A stretch of DNA of 11,745 bases from Candidatus Ratteibacteria bacterium (GTDB lineage: Bacteria; CAIJMQ01). A program made the position numbers and the translations under genes. The notes under the pieces were generated by a model. It searched no databases and had not been told where the DNA came from. It saw only the letters and a program-made list of their open reading frames with translations. Of this stretch, positions 6,174 through 11,745 are shown in pieces; position 1 is the first letter of the stretch, and every line of letters begins with the position of its first letter. The stretch lies in contig JAQURI010000035.1 of the NCBI GenBank assembly GCA_028715665.1, positions 1-11,745 on the forward strand, given 5' to 3'.

Positions 6174-7394
6174 ATGCCGAAATTTTATTATGCCGCAAAG
6201 GATGGGTCCGGGAAAAAAGTAGAAGGGACTATCGAATCGGCGTCTTCTTATGAAGTAGTGCGCTCGCTGAAAGAGAAAGGACTTACTGTAATATCTGTAG
6301 AGGTAACAGGAAAAGGACAGGGACAAACAAAAACAAAACAAGAAAAAGCTCAATATGGAAGAGTTAAATTAGGTCAATTAGCAGTTTTTTATAGACAACT
6401 TGCTACGATGTTGGAAGCAGGCGTCCCGATAGTAAATGCTATAAAAGACCTTTCCGACCAGTCCGAAAATCCGAATCTCAGTGCGATTGTGTCGAATATC
6501 GCAAGCCAAATAGAAGGCGGAAATAGTTTTTCCGATGCTTTGAAGAAATACCCGGGAGTGTTTTCGACTTTGGTAATAAATATGGTTGCTACTGGAGAAG
6601 AATCCGGCAATCTTCCGAAAGTTATGGCTGAACTTGCTTCATACACGGAAGACCAAGTTGCTTTAATAAGGCAGGTGCGGGGAGCTATTGCTTATCCGGC
6701 GTTTATTGCTGTATTTTTTGTCATCTGTGTAGGTATTGTGATATTTTTCTTAATACCGCAATTCCAGAAAATGTTTGCTTCATTTGGAGCCAAACTTCCT
6801 CCTTTAACTACTATGGTCCTGGGAATTTCCGACCTTATTATAAGAAATATACTTTACGAACTCGCATTTGTGGGAATATTGATTGTTTCCGTCTTTGCTT
6901 TCGGCAAGACAAATAAAGGGAAACATGTATATGCAAATGTGAAGATAAAAGCGCCTCTTTTTGGAAAGCTTTTTCACAAAGTTGTTTTAAGCAGATTTTG
7001 CCGTTCCCTATCCACTTTATTGGATGGCGGCGTTGCTGTAATACATTCTTTAACTATTTCTTCCAAAGCGGCTGGGAGTATTTTGCTGGAAGATTTTATA
7101 CAACAAACCATTTCCGGGATAGAAAAAGGTTCCAATATATCTAGCGAGTTGGGCAAAAGTTTCCTTTTTCCCAAAATGATGGTGAAAATGGTTCAGGTGG
7201 GAGAAAATTCCGGGACGGTTCCGCAAATGCTGACACGCCTTTCAAAATTCTACAGTGAAGAGGTAAGGGTTGCAGTAGCGGCTCTTACTTCCATAATTGA
7301 ACCTTTGCTCATTATTTTGTTGGGGGGCGTAGTGGGCATTGTAGTAGTAGCGATCTATTTCCCTATATTCCAGCTTGCTTCAGGCATGAAGTAA
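6174..7394 (+). CDS. pilC: Type IV pilus / type II secretion inner-membrane platform protein PilC/GspF
   Basis: 406 residues, the usual length for the family. This polytopic inner-membrane protein couples the assembly ATPase to pilin extraction from the membrane. It opens with the conserved YYAAKDGSGKKVEGTIES. Two homologous T2SSF domains follow, near 70-193 (LATMLEAGVPIVNAI; TGEESGNLPKVM) and near 272-395 (LSTLLDGGVAVIHSL; VGENSGTVPQML). Hydrophobic segments lie at about 172-195, 224-245 and 375-400. The start is supported by AGAGGA at 6164-6169. It begins 48 bases after the pilB stop with no promoter between, so co-transcription is likely. No pilT-type retraction ATPase lies between the two genes, unlike many type IV pilus clusters. 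Confidence 0.93.
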   Translation: MPKFYYAAKDGSGKKVEGTIESASSYEVVRSLKEKGLTVISVEVTGKGQGQTKTKQEKAQYGRVKLGQLAVFYRQLATMLEAGVPIVNAIKDLSDQSENPNLSAIVSNIASQIEGGNSFSDALKKYPGVFSTLVINMVATGEESGNLPKVMAELASYTEDQVALIRQVRGAIAYPAFIAVFFVICVGIVIFFLIPQFQKMFASFGAKLPPLTTMVLGISDLIIRNILYELAFVGILIVSVFAFGKTNKGKHVYANVKIKAPLFGKLFHKVVLSRFCRSLSTLLDGGVAVIHSLTISSKAAGSILLEDFIQQTISGIEKGSNISSELGKSFLFPKMMVKMVQVGENSGTVPQMLTRLSKFYSEEVRVAVAALTSIIEPLLIILLGGVVGIVVVAIYFPIFQLASGMK

Positions 7395-7422
7395 AAAATA
7401 GGATATAGTTAGTTCAGAAATA

Positions 7423-7448
7423 ACATCGCAGATGTGTTTTCCCTTTTT
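7423..7448 (+). terminator. Possible weak rho-independent terminator after pilC
   Basis: ACATC and GATGT (7423-7427 and 7431-7435) form a five-pair stem with a three-base loop, followed by a T-rich run GTTTTCCCTTTTT. The stem is short and only moderately stable and the T run is interrupted, so it is at best a partial terminator. Its position between pilC and the minor pilin genes, before a new -10 box, fits a break between transcripts. Confidence 0.3.
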
Positions 7449-7490
7449 AAAATTTGATGACCCATTATATATAAAACTTGTATATGGTAG

Positions 7491-7496
7491 TATAAT
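7491..7496 (+). promoter_or_regulatory. Possible -10 box in front of the minor pilin genes
   Basis: A perfect TATAAT lies 18 bases before the ATG at 7515. No good -35 hexamer is found at 16-18 bases upstream (the bases there read like TATATA), and there is no TG extension. The 120-base gap after pilC makes a separate promoter plausible, but the evidence is the -10 box alone. Confidence 0.4.
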
Positions 7497-7514
7497 AATT
7501 GTCAGGGTAGATAA

Positions 7515-7883
7515 ATGAATTCAAAAGCAGGTGTTACGCTTGTAGAGGTGATGGTCGCTATTATTATTTTCACAATAGTTATGGTTGGCGGTTTTGTTTT
7601 CTTCTTTTACGGCAGAAGTTATATTGCTCATTCCAATCATCAAAGAATGGCTTTAGAATTAACTAAGGAAAAGATAGAAATATGCAAAGCATTTGGTTAT
7701 GACAGTGTAGTACTTGACCCTGGAACTGGTGTCCTTCTTGGAGGTATTCAATTTACTCGTAGCGTAGCAGTAAATGAAACGTCCTTGAACGGCACTTACA
7801 AGACGGTTACGGTTACTACAAGTTGGCAAGAGAGAGGGAATAATTATGATGTTAAACTTGTTACTATCATAGCGCAAGATTAA
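7515..7883 (+). CDS. PilV-like prepilin-type minor pilin
   Basis: 122 residues with a class III prepilin leader. A very short leader MNSKAG is followed by VTLVEVMVAIIIFTIVMVGG. The prepilin peptidase would cut after G6, leaving V7 as the methylated residue and E11 as the conserved Glu at +5. The hydrophobic helix spans about 8-30 and anchors the subunit before assembly. The remaining globular domain of about 90 residues ends in a beta-rich VTVTTSWQERGNNYDVKLVT segment typical of PilV/GspI-like minor pilins. AGGG at 7504-7507 lies seven bases before the ATG. The next gene starts one base after the stop. Assignment to PilV rather than another minor pilin rests on order and size and is tentative; the prepilin call is firm. 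Confidence 0.83.
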   Translation: MNSKAGVTLVEVMVAIIIFTIVMVGGFVFFFYGRSYIAHSNHQRMALELTKEKIEICKAFGYDSVVLDPGTGVLLGGIQFTRSVAVNETSLNGTYKTVTVTTSWQERGNNYDVKLVTIIAQD

Positions 7884-7884
7884 T

Positions 7885-8367
7885 ATGGAGAAACGAAAAA
7901 TAATAGTGTTCCTACGCAGCAGAAAGGGCATCACTTTAGTAGAAATGATGGTTGGAATGATAGTCCTTTCAATATTTATATTAGCTGTGGGAATGATTCT
8001 TTTAGCTTCAAGTAAATTTTGGAATGGTGGATGGACGCAGGTTAAGCTTCAAAGTGATGCTTCCTATGCTTTTTCAAGAATAGAAAAAGTAGCAAGGGAA
8101 GCATCGAGAGTATTAGCCGACCCCGGCGGTGGTTCGACATTACAACTTACAAGAGAAGTTGGGGGAGTAGCACAGTGGACCAGAATATTTCAATTAAGCG
8201 GGGACACTCTTAAATTAGATGCTGAAGATATTATAAGTGGTGTCAGTAATCTGAGTTTTGCGTATGAAAGCGAGAATGCGGCGGCAATTGTAGTTAATTT
8301 AACGTTACAAGAGGACGATTCCCAGACGGTTTATAGAACAACAATTTTCTTGAGGAATTCATTGTGA
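7885..8367 (+). CDS. PilW-like prepilin-type minor pilin
   Basis: 160 residues with a 15-residue basic leader ending in SRKG, then ITLVEMMVGMIVLSIFILAVG. Cleavage after G15 would leave I16 first and E20 as the Glu at +5. The membrane helix spans about 17-38. The C-terminal domain includes LQSDASYAFSRIEKVAREAS, a pattern common in PilW/GspJ-like minor pilins, and a beta-rich end. The ATG lies one base after the previous stop with no ribosome binding site, so translational coupling is likely. A GTG at 7906 is a weaker alternative start. Its stop overlaps the start of the next gene in GTGA. Confidence 0.82.
   Translation: MEKRKIIVFLRSRKGITLVEMMVGMIVLSIFILAVGMILLASSKFWNGGWTQVKLQSDASYAFSRIEKVAREASRVLADPGGGSTLQLTREVGGVAQWTRIFQLSGDTLKLDAEDIISGVSNLSFAYESENAAAIVVNLTLQEDDSQTVYRTTIFLRNSL
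8352..8356 (+). promoter_or_regulatory. Ribosome binding site deciding the GTG start at 8364
   Basis: GAGGA seven bases before a GTG that overlaps the stop codon of the preceding gene (GTGA, 8364-8367). It supports a GTG start. Confidence 0.7.
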
Positions 8368-9692
8368 TAATAAAATACCTGAAAAGCAAAAATGGAGTAG
8401 CTATTGTCGCCGTAATGATTTTTACTGTGATTTTGCTTATCTTTGGAGCGACTTTCTTAAGATTGGCGACAACAGAACGTATTGCAGCTGACAGGAATTT
8501 TTATCTAAACCAATCCTTTTATTTAGCGGAAGCAGGAGCAGAAAGGACTGTAGCATATCTTGAATCGTTGCCTGCACCTCCGACCGGGACGCTTTCTTTT
8601 GACCCTTTTGGCGGTTGGCAGTCGCTGGATGATGCGGGCTTTTGGAGGGCAGTAGTTGATCCCAATGATAATAACCCCGGTTCTTTTTTGAAGAGATATA
8701 CCATAACCGCTGAAGGACAAGCAGTTACCCCTGCTTTTACCGTAACGAAAATTGTTGAAGTAGAATTATCGAGGGAAAATTTTGCACAATTTATATATTT
8801 TACCAACTATGAAGAATCTGCTAGCGGGCAAGAAATATGGTTTTTTAACGGGGATATAATAGAAGGCCCGGTACATTCCAACGACCAGATAAACATTTAT
8901 GGTTCTCCTACTTTTATGAGTTTGGTAACTTCTACAGCGGATTCTTTCAATTATTACCACGGGGGCCCCCCCCAAGATAATCCCGATTTCCAGCAGGGAT
9001 ACCAGTTAGGAGTGACACCAATAGACATGGAAAAACACAAAAATTTAAGCACATTGGAGGCATTGTCTGTTTCGGGAGGACTAAAGCTTACTTCGGACTC
9101 AAAGATTCAATTGAATTCAAGTGGAACTATAACTTATTGGTTAAGGACCGGCGGTACATGGTCGAACCCCACTTGGGGAGCTCCTACGACTATTAATATC
9201 CCTTCTAATGGAGTTGTATACGTAGAAGGCAGAGTAAGGGTTTCCGGCACTTTAGACGGGCGTCTATCGATTGCGTCAGAGAGCGATATTTATATTTCGG
9301 AGGATATTGTATATTCTCTTCCTCCTACAGACCCCAATTGCACGGATGCTCTCGGATTGATAGCAGCCAACAATATAATTGTAGATAAGAGTAGCCCAGC
9401 TGGCGGTAGTTTGACAATACATGCTACTATGATGGATTTTGACGGTTCTTTTTATGTGAGAAATTATGACAGCATACCTGTTATGGGAAATTTGACCGTA
9501 TATGGAGGAATTATCCAGAACAGGCGCGGCGCGGTCGGGACTTTTTACAGTTATACTGGCCAAAGATTAAGCGGATATCTAAAAGATTACCATTATGACA
9601 CTCGAGTAACCGACGAACCTCCGCCTTATTTCCCTACCACGGGTAAATATGATAGGGATTCATGGGAAGAACAACCTGCCGTATGGAACTAA
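8364..9692 (+). CDS. PilX-like pilus-associated protein with DUF4900-type C-terminal region
   Basis: 442 residues starting with GTG. The N-terminus (KSKNGVAIVAVMIFTVILL, helix about 12-32, then LRLATTERIAADRNFYLNQS and FYLAEAGAERTVAYLE) matches the PilX N-terminal domain; as usual there, the Glu at +5 is absent. From about 140 to the end the sequence resembles the DUF4900 family: YFTNYEES, GDIIEGPVHSNDQINIYGSPTF (split around 163-184), GVVYVEGRVRVSGTLDGRLSI near 283-303, and GLIAANNIIV near 331-340. The middle has short beta-strand repeats that suggest a beta-helix-like fold. Type IV pilus PilX proteins are minor pilins or tip-complex parts; a surface-exposed role at the pilus tip is inferred. 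A G5C8 tract lies at 8961-8973. It is the largest non-ATPase product here and the least understood. Confidence 0.75.
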   Translation: MIIKYLKSKNGVAIVAVMIFTVILLIFGATFLRLATTERIAADRNFYLNQSFYLAEAGAERTVAYLESLPAPPTGTLSFDPFGGWQSLDDAGFWRAVVDPNDNNPGSFLKRYTITAEGQAVTPAFTVTKIVEVELSRENFAQFIYFTNYEESASGQEIWFFNGDIIEGPVHSNDQINIYGSPTFMSLVTSTADSFNYYHGGPPQDNPDFQQGYQLGVTPIDMEKHKNLSTLEALSVSGGLKLTSDSKIQLNSSGTITYWLRTGGTWSNPTWGAPTTINIPSNGVVYVEGRVRVSGTLDGRLSIASESDIYISEDIVYSLPPTDPNCTDALGLIAANNIIVDKSSPAGGSLTIHATMMDFDGSFYVRNYDSIPVMGNLTVYGGIIQNRRGAVGTFYSYTGQRLSGYLKDYHYDTRVTDEPPPYFPTTGKYDRDSWEEQPAVWN

Positions 9693-9727
9693 GAAAGGAT
9701 TTAAGATACAAGAATTAAAATATTTTC

Positions 9728-9755
9728 TTGTTATTGAATGCAAATGTGTTAAAAT
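9728..9755 (+). promoter_or_regulatory. Promoter for pilMNO, extended -10 type
   Basis: TTGTTA (9728-9733) and TAAAAT (9750-9755) are 16 bases apart. TG one base before the -10 hexamer (9748-9749 region, TGTTAAAAT) makes an extended -10. The expected transcription start at 9761-9763 falls at or next to the ATG at 9764, so the transcript may have almost no leader. A seven-base inverted repeat (ACAAGAA / TTCTTGT, 9708-9731) overlaps the -35 box. Confidence 0.6.
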
Positions 9756-9763
9756 AAATTCGA

Positions 9764-10843
9764 ATGTTTAACGTTAACAAAAATTTGGTAGGCTTGGACA
9801 TTGGTTCTTCTGCGATAAAAGTTATTGAATTAAGCAAAGAGAATGCCGGAATAAAAATTTTATCTGCCGGTGTGACTGATAATCCCGTCAAAGATTGGAA
9901 AGAAAAAAATATCCCGGAAGCAGATGATGCTATAGCCGAATCCATCAAAGATACCTTCAAAAAATTCAGCATAAAAGATAAAACTGTTGCTATCGCTTTA
10001 GGGACTTCGGATATTATTTTTGATTACCTAAAATTCCCAGTTCTTGAGGAAAAAGAATTGGCAAATGCGGTGAAATTAGAGGCCGAACAGAGAATTTCTT
10101 CCGATATAAATGAGGTTAGCATTGATTATAAAAGATTGGGGATAAAAGACCCGGGCGGGCAGGAAAATATTCTATTGGTAGCTGTACCCAAAGAAATAAT
10201 CCGCAAAAAAGTTTCTATTGTAGAAAAGGCAGGTTTGGAACCTCTGGCTATGGACGTAGAACCTCTTGCTCTTTTGAATTGTCTAATAATCCTGGCGGCT
10301 GATTTGAGAAAAGAAAAAGAGAGCATAGGTATATTAAATATAGGTTCAAGCATTACCAACCTCGGCATTATATCCAGCGATAATTTCCCTACGATAAGAA
10401 ATATAAATTTCGGTGGGGATAAATTCAGCAATTTTATCGCAAAAGCAGCAAAGGTTTCTTTCAAAGAAGCGGAAGCTCTTGAAAAAGAACCGGACAAATT
10501 GAAACTAAAAGGCATAGATATTTTTCAGATGTTCGAAAAAGAAAGCATTTCATTAATAAACGAGATAATCAGTTCAATAGAGTATACTCATAAAAGAACA
10601 GGCGAATCGGCAGAAGATAAAAATAAAATAGTGAGTGAATCTCGCATTAAGAAGATGCTTCTTACGGGAGGCGGATGTCTTATATCTGGGATAGATAGTT
10701 TTTTATCTAAAAGTTTGGGCATAGAAGTGTTAAAATGGAATCCGCTGGAAAAAGTTCAGCTAAGTAACTCGATAGACGGTTCATTAAAAGATAATGGTTG
10801 TTTATTCCCAATAGCTATCGGATTAGGAATGAGAATGATATGA
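9764..10843 (+). CDS. pilM: Type IV pilus assembly protein PilM
   Basis: 359 residues, an actin-like (FtsA/MreB fold) cytoplasmic ATP-binding protein that links the assembly motor to the PilN-PilO complex. Nucleotide-fold motifs are visible: LVGLDIGSSAIKVIEL (phosphate-1, about 8-23), LNIGSS (phosphate-2, about 191-196) and LLTGGG (adenosine site, about 299-304). YLKFPVLEEKEL near 88-99 and LDVEPLAL-like MDVEPLAL near 163-170 are also typical of the family. The start is the first ATG and lies directly after the predicted promoter with no ribosome binding site. A 71-base gap separates it from the PilX-like gene. Its stop overlaps the pilN start in ATGA. Confidence 0.93.
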   Translation: MFNVNKNLVGLDIGSSAIKVIELSKENAGIKILSAGVTDNPVKDWKEKNIPEADDAIAESIKDTFKKFSIKDKTVAIALGTSDIIFDYLKFPVLEEKELANAVKLEAEQRISSDINEVSIDYKRLGIKDPGGQENILLVAVPKEIIRKKVSIVEKAGLEPLAMDVEPLALLNCLIILAADLRKEKESIGILNIGSSITNLGIISSDNFPTIRNINFGGDKFSNFIAKAAKVSFKEAEALEKEPDKLKLKGIDIFQMFEKESISLINEIISSIEYTHKRTGESAEDKNKIVSESRIKKMLLTGGGCLISGIDSFLSKSLGIEVLKWNPLEKVQLSNSIDGSLKDNGCLFPIAIGLGMRMI

Positions 10844-11472
10844 TTTTCGAAATAAATCTTTTGAAAGACAGAGTAAGATTGCAGAAAAAAAAGAGTTTTT
10901 TAAGGGTAATTTTTTATGTTGAAATATCCTTCTTTGTTCTAACTTTTATTATCCTTGGTTCATATCGCCTATCTCTTTATTATAAGGTTGAAACTACCGA
11001 GAGAAAACTGGCAATGTTGAATGAAGATGTTATATTCCTTTCTAAGGAAGGAGCGACGCTTGCAAACTTGAGAGATATAAATAAAAAATATGAAGAAATA
11101 ACATCGCAGCTGTCCACAATAAACGAATTAACGGAAAACAGGGTTCTTCTTTCTCACAAACTTAAAGGACTTGCTGCAGTTATCCCTGACAATGTTTGGA
11201 TTTACAAATTTAACGTCGCTGAGGAGGCCGCTCAGGCTAAAGATAAGAAAGCTTTGGAAAGGACAAAATTAATATATTTGTTTGGCTTTGTAATGGGAGA
11301 GCGCGAAGAAGCTTTTATGACCATTCAGTCTTTTATAAAGGATTTGGGAAATGAACCGCTTTTTTCAAGAGATATAAAAAACTTGAGACTCTCTTCTTTT
11401 TCCAAACCCCAGTCGAAAACTTTAGAAAATATCATGGAGTTTGAAATCACATGCCAGATTTTAAAGAAATGA
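10840..11472 (+). CDS. pilN: Type IV pilus assembly protein PilN
   Basis: 210 residues. A bitopic inner-membrane protein of the alignment complex, whose short cytoplasmic N-terminal peptide (INLL at 5-8) is known to dock into PilM. Seen: MIFEINLLKDR, then a membrane helix at about 21-43, a coiled-coil-like stretch at about 50-100, and a periplasmic domain with LAAVIPDNVWIYKF (111-124) typical of PilN. The ATG at 10840 overlaps the pilM stop in ATGA; in the same frame TTG at 10798 would add 14 residues inside pilM and is rejected. The stop lies inside the start of pilO, so coupled translation is likely. Confidence 0.92.
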   Translation: MIFEINLLKDRVRLQKKKSFLRVIFYVEISFFVLTFIILGSYRLSLYYKVETTERKLAMLNEDVIFLSKEGATLANLRDINKKYEEITSQLSTINELTENRVLLSHKLKGLAAVIPDNVWIYKFNVAEEAAQAKDKKALERTKLIYLFGFVMGEREEAFMTIQSFIKDLGNEPLFSRDIKNLRLSSFSKPQSKTLENIMEFEITCQILKK

Positions 11473-11745
11473 AAACACATATTAAGAATATAATAGGATG
11501 GAGTTTAGTGATATATTTCTTTGCCGTAATATGTTTCTATTTTTCTATAATCGCGCCTTTGAAGAAACAGCTTGTTCTTTTACAGCAAAAAACAGGAGGA
11601 TTAAAACAAACGGTAGAACAGTTGAAAAGCGAATATGCAAAAAAGTGGGACCAGGAAAAAGAAGAAATTTTGGGAATTATTGAGTCATTTAAACAAAAAG
11701 AACACGATAAAGACGCTGTTTTGTCAAATTTCTTCCAGATAAGCA
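11451..11745 (+). CDS. pilO: Type IV pilus assembly protein PilO, N-terminal part (cut by window edge)
   Basis: An open frame of 98 codons runs to the window edge. It starts MPDFKEMKTHIK and has a membrane helix (IIGWSLVIYFFAVICFYFSI) followed by a lysine- and glutamine-rich coiled-coil-like stretch (LKKQLVLLQQKTGG, then VEQLKSEYAKKWD), as in the N-terminal part of PilO. PilO pairs with PilN in the periplasm. The ATG at 11451 has GGAG 11 bases upstream and overlaps pilN by 22 bases; the ATG at 11469, in an ATGA overlap with the pilN stop, is an alternative that drops six residues. Identity rests mainly on topology and position directly after pilN. The periplasmic domain lies outside the window. 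Confidence 0.82.
   Translation, partial: MPDFKEMKTHIKNIIGWSLVIYFFAVICFYFSIIAPLKKQLVLLQQKTGGLKQTVEQLKSEYAKKWDQEKEEILGIIESFKQKEHDKDAVLSNFFQIS

Noticed and set aside
9768..9777. TTAACGTTAA palindrome in the first codons of pilM
   Set aside because: It encodes ordinary residues (FNVN) and is short and AT-rich; no second copy was noticed in the window.
1..11745. CRISPR arrays, insertion sequences, attachment sites, phage genes
   Set aside because: No spaced direct repeats, transposase motifs or terminal inverted repeats were found; the tRNA has no visible duplicated 3' end within the window.

Overview
The window is an AT-rich stretch of a diderm (Gram-negative type) bacterial chromosome. The diderm assignment rests on a heptose kinase and a family 9 glycosyltransferase, which are enzymes of LPS-type sugar assembly, and on a PilB/PilC/PilMNO type IV pilus-like machine. 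The mix of genes resembles uncultivated PVC-related or other candidate-phylum diderms, but I cannot name a phylum from the sequence alone.

Two gene blocks diverge from about position 4200. Everything left of it reads on the minus strand. In transcription order this is an aldo/keto reductase (3132-4175), a 121-base spacer with an AT-rich heptamer repeat, tRNA-Pro(TGG) (2933-3010), an RfaE1/HldE-type heptose-7-phosphate kinase (1939-2922), a ThuA-like protein (1170-1892), a GT9 glycosyltransferase (143-1168) and the first 41 codons of a glycyl-tRNA synthetase that runs off the left edge. Spacings inside this block are small. The only good minus-strand promoter I can see is the one in front of the reductase.

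Everything right of 4200 reads on the plus strand and is a type IV pilus / type II secretion-like assembly cluster. It holds the PilB/GspE assembly ATPase, the PilC/GspF platform protein, two prepilin-like minor pilins (PilV-like and PilW-like), a PilX-like large protein with a DUF4900-type C-terminal region, then PilM, PilN and the start of PilO, which is cut by the right edge. The ATPase drives the platform protein, the minor pilins and PilX-like protein probably form an initiation or tip complex, and PilM-PilN-PilO form the inner-membrane alignment complex. Start sites are mostly fixed by ribosome binding sites, stop/start overlaps (GTGA at 8364, ATGA at 10840) and promoters. No gene-free stretch exceeds about 140 bases.

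No wholly new system is evident. The points most worth a second look are the degenerate heptamer array abutting the tRNA, two C8 tracts inside the pilus genes, an apparently leaderless pilM transcript, a ThuA-like protein that lacks two histidines I expect in its family, and the unusual PilX/DUF4900 fusion.
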